Shown piece by piece: positions 24,973 through 33,954 of a stretch of DNA of 56,081 bases; position 1 is the stretch's first letter; each line of letters begins with the position of its first letter. This DNA comes from an uncultured Oleispira sp. (GTDB lineage Bacteria > Pseudomonadota > Gammaproteobacteria > Pseudomonadales > Oceanobacteraceae): NCBI GenBank assembly GCA_913019965.1, contig CAJVZR010000021.1, positions 1 through 56,081 on the forward strand, given 5' to 3'. The notes under the pieces are model-generated. The model saw nothing but the letters and a program-made list of their open reading frames with translations. It had not been told where the DNA came from and did not search any database. A program made the position numbers and the translations under genes.

Positions 24973-27171
24973 ATGAAAAAGTTATCATATAGCTCAAAGC
25001 CGATGGGCACAGTATCGACATTAATATCCGTTTTAGCCATGAGCCAAGCGCCATTGGTCGCCAGCGCGAATGAAGCAGAATCCGATAAAAACGTTCAGCT
25101 AGAGAATGTCGTTATCAGTGCTCATAGTTTTGATCAAGGACAGGATGAAATGGCTCAGCCGGCGACGCTGTTAACTGACGAAGCACTAGATAGACAAAGA
25201 GCATCTAATTTAGGAGAAACCTTATCTGCACAGCCCGGCATTAATAATTCCAGCTACGGCTCTGCGGTAGGTCGCCCTGTGGTGCGAGGAATGTCAGGAG
25301 CCCGAGTTAAGGTATTGCAAGATGGTATCGATTCGTTAGACGCCTCTAGTATTAGCCCAGATCATGGTGTTAATGCGGATACTTTTAGTGCAACAAAAAT
25401 TGAAGTACTGCGTGGCCCTGCAACCTTGATGTATGGCAGTGGTGCTTTTGGTGGTGTCGTTAATGTTGTCGATGAACGAGTTCCAACGGGTCGGTCAGGC
25501 TCTCAGTCTGAAGCTGAGACGGCACTGCGACTGCAGTATGATTCAGTGAACCAAGGCAAAACCTTAGGTATTAATAACTCAGGTTCGGTCAGTCTGAGTC
25601 AAACGGATGAAGTTCACTGGCGCTTGTCTGGAAGTCATTTTCGCAGTGATGAATATGAACTTCCAGAGCTAGCAGAGCACGAAGAACATGAAGAAGGTGA
25701 GACCGAAGAAGAGCATGAGGAACATGCTTCAGAAGCTAAATTAGCGAACTCGGATGTCTCTTTCAATAATAATCTTACGTTGGGCATGAGCTATGTTTTC
25801 CCATCAGGTTATGCCGGTATCGCGGTCAGTGAAAGTAAAAGTGAATATGGTTTACCTGGGCATGTTCATCATGAAGAACATACAGAAGGTGAAACCGAAG
25901 AAGAGCACGAGCAACATGAAAGTGACGGTGCTCGTATTGAAATGCGTCAACAGCGTATCGATCTAGACAGTCGTTTCGATCGGCCAATGGCGGGGATTGA
26001 GGCTGCCAAATTTCGCATAGGCTTTAATAACTATCGCCATGATGAAATTGAAGATGGGGCTGTGGGTACTAAGTTTCGCCGAAACGGTTATGAGGGGCGT
26101 AGTGAGTTTTTGTTATCCCCTATGGCTAATATTTCTCAAGTTGTTGGCCTCCAATTTGGGCAAGATACGTTCAAAGCTGTGGGTGAGGGAGGCGCTTCAG
26201 AAAGCACAGTCCCTAAAACAGATAGCACGAATTTAGGTTTGTTTTGGTTAGGTAAAACTCAGCTAGATAATTGGGGTCTAGAATTAGGAGCGCGTTTGGA
26301 GCAGACGCAGTTATCTCCTGATCAACCAGAAAGTATTCATGCAGACTGCTCTAGCTCAACGTCGAATTTTGGTCTGAGTGTGGACCAATATCAAGATAAA
26401 GACTTTAATACTCATAGCTTATCTTTTGGTGTAGTGCGTGATTTTGCGATTTCAAATGCAGATGATTGGCAATTAACGGCGGCGGTCACCTCTGCTCAAC
26501 GAGCGCCATCGACACAAGAATTATTCTCTTGTGGTGCCCACGCAGCCACACAAACTTTTGATGTGGGTAATCCAGATTTGGAAGCTGAGCAAGCATTGAA
26601 CTTTGAAGTGGGAATTCGTAAAACGCAAGGGGACCTGACAACGGCGTTGAATATTTATCAAAACCAAATTTCTGACTTTATTTATGCTCAAAATAGCGGC
26701 ACGGAAGTCGATGAATTTGGTTTATATCAATATGTGCAGCAAGATGCCACGTTTGTCGGTGGTGAGTTGAATCTGGCTTATCAAGTGGTAAATGGTATGA
26801 CATTAACGGCCATGGCTGATCGTGTCCGCGCAGATGATCTACCTAGAATTCCTGCTGATCGTATCGGCTTAGGATTTGAACTATCAACGTTAGCTATGTT
26901 CTCAATGCCTACCGACTTGATACTTTATGGCCAATGGCAGCAAGTACAAAAGCAAGATCAAGTTGCAGAAAATGAAGAAGTGAGCCTAGGCTATGACTTA
27001 GTAAGCATGGGTCTGAGCTATCAAGCATTGTTAGCGAAAAGTGAATATCGTATTGATTTAAAAGCAAATAACTTGCTGGATGAAGAGGTTCGTCAGCATA
27101 CTTCTTTCGTTAAAGAGCAAGCGCCGCAACCAGGGCGTAATGTAAGCTTAGGCTTAGCGATTAACTTCTAG
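24973..27171 (+). CDS. ZnuD-like TonB-dependent receptor with His/Glu-rich loops
   Basis: A 732-residue TonB-dependent receptor. It has a signal peptide (cleavage near VASA-NEA), the plug (about 55-165: LGETLSAQPGINNSSYGSAVGRP, VRGMSGARVKVLQDGID, GPATLMYGSGAFGGVVNVVD), and a barrel ending in NVSLGLAINF. Two acidic, His-rich segments, at about 235-254 and 297-316, each with a GETEEEHE core, look like exposed zinc-binding loops as in ZnuD. Further His appear between. The Zur-like box 5' of the upstream small gene fits zinc uptake. ZnuD assignment is by motif, not alignment. The Ser/His content argues against a siderophore. Confidence 0.88.
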   Translation: MKKLSYSSKPMGTVSTLISVLAMSQAPLVASANEAESDKNVQLENVVISAHSFDQGQDEMAQPATLLTDEALDRQRASNLGETLSAQPGINNSSYGSAVGRPVVRGMSGARVKVLQDGIDSLDASSISPDHGVNADTFSATKIEVLRGPATLMYGSGAFGGVVNVVDERVPTGRSGSQSEAETALRLQYDSVNQGKTLGINNSGSVSLSQTDEVHWRLSGSHFRSDEYELPELAEHEEHEEGETEEEHEEHASEAKLANSDVSFNNNLTLGMSYVFPSGYAGIAVSESKSEYGLPGHVHHEEHTEGETEEEHEQHESDGARIEMRQQRIDLDSRFDRPMAGIEAAKFRIGFNNYRHDEIEDGAVGTKFRRNGYEGRSEFLLSPMANISQVVGLQFGQDTFKAVGEGGASESTVPKTDSTNLGLFWLGKTQLDNWGLELGARLEQTQLSPDQPESIHADCSSSTSNFGLSVDQYQDKDFNTHSLSFGVVRDFAISNADDWQLTAAVTSAQRAPSTQELFSCGAHAATQTFDVGNPDLEAEQALNFEVGIRKTQGDLTTALNIYQNQISDFIYAQNSGTEVDEFGLYQYVQQDATFVGGELNLAYQVVNGMTLTAMADRVRADDLPRIPADRIGLGFELSTLAMFSMPTDLILYGQWQQVQKQDQVAENEEVSLGYDLVSMGLSYQALLAKSEYRIDLKANNLLDEEVRQHTSFVKEQAPQPGRNVSLGLAINF

Positions 27172-27201
27172 TACGCTACAACTCACAATTATATTTCTGA
27201 A

Positions 27202-27240
27202 TGTTCTTGCTTCTTTTTGTTATAAAAAGAAGCAAGAACA
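27202..27240. terminator. Strong terminator after the ZnuD-like gene
   Basis: A perfect 17-bp stem (TGTTCTTGCTTCTTTTT / AAAAAGAAGCAAGAACA) with the loop GTTAT lies 30 bases after the stop. The arms are A/T-rich toward the loop. It separates the receptor from the chemoreceptor gene. Confidence 0.75.
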
Positions 27241-27319
27241 AATAAGCTCGTCATAACTCCCCCCTTCTTAAAAGACTCTCCTATACTCAATAGATGTAAA
27301 TTTATTCTAGGGTAGCAAA

Positions 27320-29194
27320 ATGGACTTTCTTAATAATGTTAGCATTAAGAATAAACACTTAATCATATTGATTTGCGTTATATCAGGTTTGGTATTAACT
27401 ACGTCTGTCAGCATTTATGAATTCAATCGAATTGAACAATTAAATAATATTTTATTACTCAAAGAAGAATTAAGTACTGATGCATTGAATTTACGAAAGC
27501 ATGAGAAAGATTTCTTTGCTCGTAAAGATACTAAGTATGGCGATAAGTTCGCCAAAAAAGTTAGTCATATGCAAACAGAAATTAAAGCCTTACAAGGCTC
27601 ACTTGTCGCTCAAGGGTTGAATAGTCGTGAGACAGAGACTCTTTCCGCTCTGGTTGCCCGCTATGGTGATATTTTCAAGCAGCTCGTTATATTACAAACT
27701 GAAATCGGCCTTGATTCGAAAAGTGGTTTATATGGTTCTTTAAGAGCCGCGGTGCATGAGATAGAAACTTTGGCGAAAGCATCGGGAGAATATGAATTAT
27801 TATTCCATATGCTAATGCTGCGCCGAAACGAAAAAGACTTTATGTTACGCCGTGATGACAAATACTTGGCTAAGTTTGAAAATAATTATAACAAATTTAA
27901 TGCTGCATTAGATGTTCTTCAGCCTGATGCGATTGATGCAATGAAAAATAAAATCGCGGTATATCGTTCAGACTTTAATAATTTAACGGCCAAAGAAATC
28001 GAATTAGGTCTTAATGAAACGTCAGGTCTATTAGGAGAATTGCGTAAGACGATACACCAATCTTCGGAATCTTTTACTGTGCTGACTGAGTTTGTCAATG
28101 TAGAAATTGAACAAGCAACAGTTAATGTCTATACAACATTAACAACCATTATTGTATTAATCTTTGTATTAATCTCTGGACTCATGACTATGATTTCTCG
28201 GGCTATTTACCGTCCAGTTCAGTCTATTACTGAGCGTATACATGATATTGCAGAAGATTTAGATCTAACCCAGCTGGTCAATCATATATCAAAAGATGAA
28301 GTCGGAATTCTTTCTAAGTCATTTGATGCCTTAATTTCCAGCTTACGCGATACTGTTAATCAGGTGAAAGATGGTTCCATACAAGTGGCTCAAGCATCAG
28401 AAGAGATGTCATGTATTACTAAAGAAGTGGGGGATGCAAGTGAGCAACAACAGCTTGAGATTGAACAGGCAGTAACGGCTATCAATGAAATGACGGCGAC
28501 TATTCAGAGCATTGCCGAGAATGCTAATACCGCAGCCTCTGCTGTTGGCGATGTGACGAATGAAATTGGTCGAGGAAAAACCGTATCGGAGGATGCAAGA
28601 AAAGAAATCGAGCTGCTTAACCAAGAAGTTGAAGGCGCGACTCATGCCATTGAAGAACTGCAGCAGAATAGTGAAAGCATTGGTGAAATTTTATCAACCA
28701 TTAGTGCGATTGCCGAACAGACCAACTTACTCGCGTTAAATGCCGCGATTGAAGCCGCACGAGCAGGTGAGCAAGGGCGAGGCTTTGCCGTGGTTGCGGA
28801 TGAAGTACGGACACTGGCTAGTCGCACACAAGAATCAACAGAATCGATTCGAGAAAATATCAACCAATTCCAAAAAGGCACTGCTGAGGTTGTCGAGACA
28901 GTGACCCGGTCTCGTGATCGTGCTCAAACGGGGATTGAGAAAGTCTCTGAGTCAGGGCAAATTTTAGATTCTATTTATGACAATATCTCTAATATCAGCG
29001 ACATGAATACTCAGGTAGCCACGGCTGCTAAAGAGCAAGGTTATGCCTCGGAAGAGATTAACCGTAATGTTGTGCGCATTAACGAGCTGGCTCACGTATG
29101 CCACGAACAGGCTAATCAAGCGGCTCAAGCCAGCGGTGAGCTGGCGAAATTAGGATCTGATTTACAAGGCACCGTGCAACGATTCAAGGTTTAG
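27320..29194 (+). CDS. Methyl-accepting chemotaxis protein with helical bimodular (HBM) sensor
   Basis: A 624-residue chemoreceptor: TM1 (about 13-32), a periplasmic helical domain (about 33-270), TM2 (about 270-292), HAMP (about 293-345), then the methylation and signalling helices. The highly conserved hairpin tip reads [20 protein letters not shown]. The sensor is a duplicated HBM type: [16 protein letters not shown] at 58-73 and [16 protein letters not shown] at about 167-182 are the two module signatures. HBM receptors of Pseudomonas sense TCA-cycle acids; the ligand here is not certain. It signals through CheA/CheW, none of which are in this window. Its own terminator-bounded unit stands just before the ars operon. 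Confidence 0.94.
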   Translation: MDFLNNVSIKNKHLIILICVISGLVLTTSVSIYEFNRIEQLNNILLLKEELSTDALNLRKHEKDFFARKDTKYGDKFAKKVSHMQTEIKALQGSLVAQGLNSRETETLSALVARYGDIFKQLVILQTEIGLDSKSGLYGSLRAAVHEIETLAKASGEYELLFHMLMLRRNEKDFMLRRDDKYLAKFENNYNKFNAALDVLQPDAIDAMKNKIAVYRSDFNNLTAKEIELGLNETSGLLGELRKTIHQSSESFTVLTEFVNVEIEQATVNVYTTLTTIIVLIFVLISGLMTMISRAIYRPVQSITERIHDIAEDLDLTQLVNHISKDEVGILSKSFDALISSLRDTVNQVKDGSIQVAQASEEMSCITKEVGDASEQQQLEIEQAVTAINEMTATIQSIAENANTAASAVGDVTNEIGRGKTVSEDARKEIELLNQEVEGATHAIEELQQNSESIGEILSTISAIAEQTNLLALNAAIEAARAGEQGRGFAVVADEVRTLASRTQESTESIRENINQFQKGTAEVVETVTRSRDRAQTGIEKVSESGQILDSIYDNISNISDMNTQVATAAKEQGYASEEINRNVVRINELAHVCHEQANQAAQASGELAKLGSDLQGTVQRFKV

Positions 29195-29247
29195 GTGTAT
29201 TCAACTTTAAGCTTGATTTGTCAAAACATCAGTCATTCTTTTTAGTC

Positions 29248-29292
29248 TTGATTTATATATGGGAAAGCGTATATTTGTTTTTCCATATATAA
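29248..29292 (+). promoter_or_regulatory. ars promoter with ArsR operator
   Basis: TTGATT (29248-29253), 16 bases and TATATT (29270-29275) form a good sigma-70 promoter. A 14-base inverted repeat, TTATATATGGGAAA (29253-29266) and TTTTCCATATATAA (29279-29292), with one mismatch, overlaps the -35 and the region past the -10. This fits an ArsR operator that silences the arsR-acr3-arsC operon until arsenite binds. Confidence 0.7.
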
Positions 29293-29307
29293 GCTAGGTG
29301 AGTGACC

Positions 29308-29646
29308 GTGTCCCCTCTAGAGTTATTCAAAGCCCTTAGCGACCATACTCGCTTGCAAAGTTTATTACTGATTCAGAAAGAGCATGAGCTGTGTGTTTGC
29401 GAGCTGATGGCTGCCCTTGAATTAAGTCAGCCCAAAGTTTCTCGTCATCTTGCACTGCTGCGTGAAATAGAATTATTGGAAACAGAACGCCGTGGTCAGT
29501 GGGTATTTTACCGCTTGTCATCACGGTTAGAAGACTGGGTTCATAACATCATAGTGCAGGCCAATACACAGCAAGATCTATCTGAGTTAAGCCATCGCTT
29601 ACTGAATATGGGCGATCGTCCTGAACGTCTGCAGCAGTGCTGCTAA
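29308..29646 (+). CDS. arsR: ArsR-family arsenic-responsive repressor
   Basis: A winged-helix repressor of about 112 residues that should release DNA on As(III)/Sb(III). The inducer site ELCVCEL (Cys29, Cys31) of classic ArsR lies in the helix before the recognition helix, followed by LELSQPKVSRHLALLRE and the wing ERRGQWVFYRLS. It ends in QQCC, an extra cysteine pair that could complete the metal site. I favour the GTG at 29308, as AGGTGAG is 5 bases upstream; GTG 29302 is in frame too. It is the first gene of arsR-acr3-arsC. Confidence 0.93.
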   Translation: MSPLELFKALSDHTRLQSLLLIQKEHELCVCELMAALELSQPKVSRHLALLREIELLETERRGQWVFYRLSSRLEDWVHNIIVQANTQQDLSELSHRLLNMGDRPERLQQCC

Positions 29647-29679
29647 CAAATCATTATTTATCACTATTAGGAAATAATC

Positions 29680-30714
29680 ATGGGGTTATTTGAACGTTAT
29701 TTATCGGTATGGGTTTTATTAAGTATCCTCGCCGGTATTCTTTTAGGCACTCAATTCTCAGATCTCTTTGCTGTGGTCGCGGGGATAGAATTTGCGCATG
29801 TGAACTTAGTTGTAGCGGTGCTCATTTGGTTAATGATTTATCCTATGATGATTCAGGTCGATTTTTCAGCGATTAAAGACATCGGTAAAAAGCCAAAAGG
29901 TTTAGTGATGACACTGGTGATTAACTGGTTAGTTAAACCCTTTACCATGGCTGCACTAGGCTGGCTTTTCTTTGAGGGACTGTTTGCCGATTGGGTATCC
30001 CCTGAAGATGCTCAGCAATATATTGCTGGCATGATTCTATTGGGTGTTGCTCCGTGTACTGCCATGGTATTTGTCTGGAGCCAGTTAACGAAAGGTGATG
30101 CGAACTATACCTTGGTTCAGGTTTCTGTGAATGATGTCATTATGGTTTTTGCCTTTGCTCCTATCGCAGGTTGGTTATTAGGGGTGAGTGATATTGAAGT
30201 ACCTTGGCAGACGCTATTCTTATCAACGCTTCTGTATGTTGTTTTACCACTGATAGCAGGCATTATTACCCGTAGCTTGTTAGTTACGAAGCAAGCGGAT
30301 CATCAACGCTTAACGAACTTTGTTGCGCAATTAAAGCCTTGGTCAATCATTGGTTTATTGGCAACCGTCGTATTACTGTTTGGCTTTCAAGCGCCGACGA
30401 TCATACAGCAGCCACAAACAATATTCTTAATCGCGATTCCTTTATTAATACAAACTTATGGCATCTTTGCCATTGCCTATGGTTGGGCGTATTTCTGGCG
30501 CTTACCCCATAATATTGCTGCACCAGCGTGCATGATTGGCACATCAAACTTTTTTGAATTAGCGGTAGCGGTGGCGATTAGCTTATTCGGTTTACATTCA
30601 GGAGCGGCGTTAGCGACGGTTGTTGGGGTATTAGTTGAAGTACCTGTAATGCTTTCGCTCGTTGCACTGGTAAATAAGACACGGCCAAGTTTTGAACGTC
30701 GTGCATTAGCTTAG
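29680..30714 (+). CDS. acr3: Acr3-type arsenite efflux transporter
   Basis: Acr3 expels arsenite across the inner membrane. The 344-residue protein has about ten transmembrane helices and the signature motifs [13 protein letters not shown] (with the essential cysteine, about 125-137) and [13 protein letters not shown] near the C-terminus. The ACR3 family is unrelated to ArsB. It starts 33 bases after arsR with AGGAAA upstream, so it is co-transcribed. The next gene, arsC, follows after 11 bases. Confidence 0.95.
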   Translation: MGLFERYLSVWVLLSILAGILLGTQFSDLFAVVAGIEFAHVNLVVAVLIWLMIYPMMIQVDFSAIKDIGKKPKGLVMTLVINWLVKPFTMAALGWLFFEGLFADWVSPEDAQQYIAGMILLGVAPCTAMVFVWSQLTKGDANYTLVQVSVNDVIMVFAFAPIAGWLLGVSDIEVPWQTLFLSTLLYVVLPLIAGIITRSLLVTKQADHQRLTNFVAQLKPWSIIGLLATVVLLFGFQAPTIIQQPQTIFLIAIPLLIQTYGIFAIAYGWAYFWRLPHNIAAPACMIGTSNFFELAVAVAISLFGLHSGAALATVVGVLVEVPVMLSLVALVNKTRPSFERRALA

Positions 30715-30725
30715 GAGCACTAATT

Positions 30726-31109
30726 ATGAAACGTGTTATTTTTGTTTGTATTGAAAATTCCTGTCGCAGTCAGATGGCAGAAGCCTTTGCCATCATTCAT
30801 GGCCAAGGGCAAATCGAAGCTTATAGCTCAGGTAGTAAGCCTTCAGGCACGGTTAATCCTAGAGCGATCGAGTTCATGGCAGAGCTGGACTATGATTTAG
30901 CAAAACATGACTCCAGGCCACTTTCTGAATTTGCCGGTATGGATTTTGACTACGCCATTACCATGGGCTGTGGCGATGAATGTCCGATGATCAAAGCTAA
31001 GCATCGCTTAGACTGGGGCATACCAGATCCTAAACATGAAAATCCAGAGCGTTTTCGTGAAATACGATCCATCATTGAACAGAAGGTAAAAGACCTGATT
31101 GCGGCATAA
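30726..31109 (+). CDS. arsC: Arsenate reductase, low-molecular-weight phosphatase type
   Basis: This 127-residue arsenate reductase reduces As(V) to As(III) for Acr3 to export. The catalytic phosphatase loop is C8-IENSC-R14 (C-x5-R), with the second cysteine C13 in NSCRSQMAEAF, and C82 and C86 in MGCGDECPMI for the disulfide relay. DWGIPDPKHENPERFREI supplies the late Asp of the fold. The pattern fits thioredoxin-linked or mycothiol/glutaredoxin-linked ArsC; which one is not decided by sequence. A thioredoxin gene is present at 9410. AGGAGC precedes the ATG. Confidence 0.93.
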   Translation: MKRVIFVCIENSCRSQMAEAFAIIHGQGQIEAYSSGSKPSGTVNPRAIEFMAELDYDLAKHDSRPLSEFAGMDFDYAITMGCGDECPMIKAKHRLDWGIPDPKHENPERFREIRSIIEQKVKDLIAA

Positions 31110-31152
31110 GCTCTGGCCAAGAAAATTGTTACATATCTAAGCTATAAAGTGA

Positions 31153-31189
31153 CTCAGCTGATCTACACTTAAAGTAATGATCAGCTGAG
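31153..31189. terminator. Hairpin between arsC and the REC-REC-GGDEF gene
   Basis: CTCAGCTGATC and GATCAGCTGAG form a perfect 11-bp inverted repeat with a 15-base spacer. It ends 7 bases before the start of the response-regulator gene, covering where its ribosome-binding site should be. It may terminate the ars operon, or act as an operator or translational hairpin. Confidence 0.5.
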
Positions 31190-31196
31190 AAACACT

Positions 31197-32450
31197 ATGA
31201 AAAACAAAGTCCTCATTGTCGAAGACAGTACTGTCATCCTCAAAATTCTAAAGCATCTAGCAAAACAATCTTTAATTTTAGAACCTATATTCGCTACTTC
31301 AATGAAAGAAGCGCAGGCCTTGTACCTGAAGCATAAGGACGAGTTGTTTGCCGGCATCATTGATCTTGCATTACCAGACGCCCCTAATGGTGAAATGGTC
31401 GATTTCTTACTCGAAGAGAAGTTTCCTGTAGTGGTTTTAACAGGGAGCTACGATGAGCAACGTCGAGAGGGGTTGGTAAAGCAGGGGGTTGTTGATTATG
31501 TCGTAAAAGAAAGCCGCTATTCTTATCGATATGCGATCAATATGCTTAATCGATTGTATAAAAATCAACAGTTACAAGTATTGGTGGTCGAGGATTCTAA
31601 ACAATATCGAAAACATATTGTCCGCTTATTAACCGCTCACAAATATCAAGTATTAGAAGCCGAAGATGGAGTTGAGGCGCTTACTCAATTAAAAAACAAC
31701 TCTGATATTAAGATGGTAATCACTGATTACAATATGCCCAATATGGATGGTTTTGAATTGGTGCAAGCTATTCGACGACAGCACGAAAAATCTGACATGA
31801 TTATTATTGGATTGTCCGGAGAGGATGGTGGCTTATTGTCGATTAAATTTATTAAAAATGGAGCAGATGATTTTCTTAATAAGCCTTTTCAACAAGAAGA
31901 ATTTTATTGCCGCATAACCAATAACATAGAATCTTTAGAACAACTGCATAAAATTCAAGATCAAGCTAACCGTGATTACTTAACCTCTCTTTATAACCGT
32001 CGCTATTTTTGTGAACAGGGCGAAATTCTTTTAAAGCAAGCAAATAAAAAGAATACCGAGTTAGCACTGGTTACTCTAGATTTAGATTATTTTAAATCGA
32101 TCAATGACGAATATGGCCATGAGGCTGGTGATGTTGTGCTTAAATTTTTTGCTAATGCATTAGAAAATTCATTAGGGCGGTTTTTGGTATCTCGCATAGG
32201 TGGAGAAGAATTCTGCGTTATAGTGCCAGGACTGAGTAATGAAAAAGTAGTGAGTTTAGTTGATGGTTTTAAGCAACATGTCGCTTCGCAAATAATTGAT
32301 GTTAATGAAAGTGATATTCTAAGAGTCGCTTTCAGTGCCGGTGTTACTAATATTAAATTAGACACTATTAATGCAATGCTAAATCAGGCCGATGAATATT
32401 TGTATCGGGCAAAAGAGGCAGGGCGTAATATGGTAATTGGCGATGAATAA
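31197..32450 (+). CDS. Response regulator with two receiver domains and a GGDEF domain
   Basis: This 417-residue protein should make c-di-GMP under phosphorylation control. REC1 (about 1-120) has acidic EDS, phospho-Asp in IIDLALPD, Thr in LTGS and Lys in VVKES. REC2 (about 125-245) has VVEDSK, TDYNMPNMDGF, GLSGED and NKPF. The GGDEF domain (about 260-415) has the intact active site RIGGEEF and DLDYFKSINDEYGHEAGD. The I-site RxxD ahead of GGEEF is missing (LGRF occupies it), so product inhibition is unlikely. No sensor kinase is adjacent. An HD-GYP protein gene follows, so synthesis and breakdown sit together. Confidence 0.94.
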   Translation: MKNKVLIVEDSTVILKILKHLAKQSLILEPIFATSMKEAQALYLKHKDELFAGIIDLALPDAPNGEMVDFLLEEKFPVVVLTGSYDEQRREGLVKQGVVDYVVKESRYSYRYAINMLNRLYKNQQLQVLVVEDSKQYRKHIVRLLTAHKYQVLEAEDGVEALTQLKNNSDIKMVITDYNMPNMDGFELVQAIRRQHEKSDMIIIGLSGEDGGLLSIKFIKNGADDFLNKPFQQEEFYCRITNNIESLEQLHKIQDQANRDYLTSLYNRRYFCEQGEILLKQANKKNTELALVTLDLDYFKSINDEYGHEAGDVVLKFFANALENSLGRFLVSRIGGEEFCVIVPGLSNEKVVSLVDGFKQHVASQIIDVNESDILRVAFSAGVTNIKLDTINAMLNQADEYLYRAKEAGRNMVIGDE

Positions 32451-32627
32451 CTGAATAACTTGCTTGTAATTAATAATAAATATAAATATGGTAGTGACGA
32501 TAGTGAACTGATGTTGAGTATTAGAGCTCAAGCTCTAATTATTTCTAATAAATAATTATTAATAAAAATACATTGTGTCTCACGCATTATAATAATAAAA
32601 GTAAGAAGTGGATCGGAGTTCTTAATT

Positions 32628-33914
32628 TTGTTTAAGTCAGCCAAGGCATCAAGTCGTGATCGCTATCGGGTTAATAAAGTACTCAAGCGTAAACAGCTTG
32701 ATGTAAACCAACTTAGTCTTGGAATGTATATCGCTGAACTCGACTGCCCTTGGTCAGAGTCACCATTTTTATTTCAAGGATTTATTCTAGAAAGCCAAGA
32801 TGATTTAGAAATGGTACGAGAGTGCTGTAATTTCGTTATTGTCGAGGTTAGTGAAGAAGAATGGTTAGAGATACAACCCAATAAAAAAACTAAACAGGTA
32901 AAGCGAACTCGATACGCAGAAAAACAAAATATTGCCTCCGAATTGAGTGATGCTAATAGAACCTATCAAGCTGCTAAAAGTCATATAAAACTATTGTTTT
33001 CTAGCGTTCAACTGGGCCAGGCGTTATCAACCGAAGAAACGCATGGTGTTGTTAGTGAATGTGTTAATAAAGTAATGCAAAACCCCAATGCATTACTATG
33101 GCTAACAAGACTAAAAAATACGGATGACTATACCGCTGAGCATTCAATTAATGTTTCATTGCTTGCGATTGCTTTGGGTCGTCATATGGAAATGGAGCGG
33201 TGGGAATTAGAAAATCTAGGTATATGTGCATTATTACATGATATCGGTAAATTGAATGTTGCTGATGAGATATTAAATAAACCTAGCCCGTTAACCGCTG
33301 CCGAATTTTCTGAAATGGCTAAGCATACGATCTATGCAAAAAAACTGCTGATGGAGCGAAGCGATATATATCCTGGGGCAGTTGATGTTGCTTATAACCA
33401 TCACGAACGTTTAGATGGAAAAGGTTATCCCAGAGGCATTGATGCAAGTAAGATTTCTCTATTCACACGGATAGTAACGATTGTCGATGCTTATGATGCG
33501 ATGACGAGTGATCGCTGTTATAAAAAAGGTTTATCTTCACTGGATGCATTGCGCATTATTAACAAGCATAAAGGTACTCAGTTCGATGCTGATGCTGCGC
33601 AAAAATTCATCGCGATGATTGGTCTTTACCCGCCGGGCTATTTGATGGAAATGAAAAATGGTGAAGTGGGGATCATTCTTTCCCATGATAAAGGCTATCA
33701 GTTACGGCCAAAGGTTATTATGGTTTTAGATAAGAATAAAGATCCTCAGCCAGAAAATATTATTAATTTGTCGCAAAATCCTGAAGATTCCGAAGGTAAT
33801 AAATATCAAGCGAAAGGGGTTTTTCGTAGTGGGGCTTTTGGTATTGATGTCGGTGATTATATTAATCGAGGGCTTAAAATTAAAGGCATGGATTACTCTA
33901 TGCTAAGCGAGTAA
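32628..33914 (+). CDS. DUF3391/HD-GYP c-di-GMP phosphodiesterase
   Basis: HD-GYP enzymes hydrolyse c-di-GMP to GMP. The N-terminal DUF3391 region (about 18-85: QLSLGMYIAELDCPW) leads to the HD-GYP domain (about 150-330). All catalytic motifs are present: LLHDIGK, NHHERLDGKGYPRG and VDAYDAMTSDR. The start is TTG at 32628 with GGAG 9 bases ahead. It cannot be later, because DUF3391 begins at about residue 20 and there is no other initiation codon before the first ATG. The 428-residue length is normal. A 177-base AT-rich gap lies before it. Confidence 0.93.
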   Translation: MFKSAKASSRDRYRVNKVLKRKQLDVNQLSLGMYIAELDCPWSESPFLFQGFILESQDDLEMVRECCNFVIVEVSEEEWLEIQPNKKTKQVKRTRYAEKQNIASELSDANRTYQAAKSHIKLLFSSVQLGQALSTEETHGVVSECVNKVMQNPNALLWLTRLKNTDDYTAEHSINVSLLAIALGRHMEMERWELENLGICALLHDIGKLNVADEILNKPSPLTAAEFSEMAKHTIYAKKLLMERSDIYPGAVDVAYNHHERLDGKGYPRGIDASKISLFTRIVTIVDAYDAMTSDRCYKKGLSSLDALRIINKHKGTQFDADAAQKFIAMIGLYPPGYLMEMKNGEVGIILSHDKGYQLRPKVIMVLDKNKDPQPENIINLSQNPEDSEGNKYQAKGVFRSGAFGIDVGDYINRGLKIKGMDYSMLSE

Positions 33915-33954
33915 ATAAAGAAATATTGTTCACGCCTATCATAGAGTAACGATC

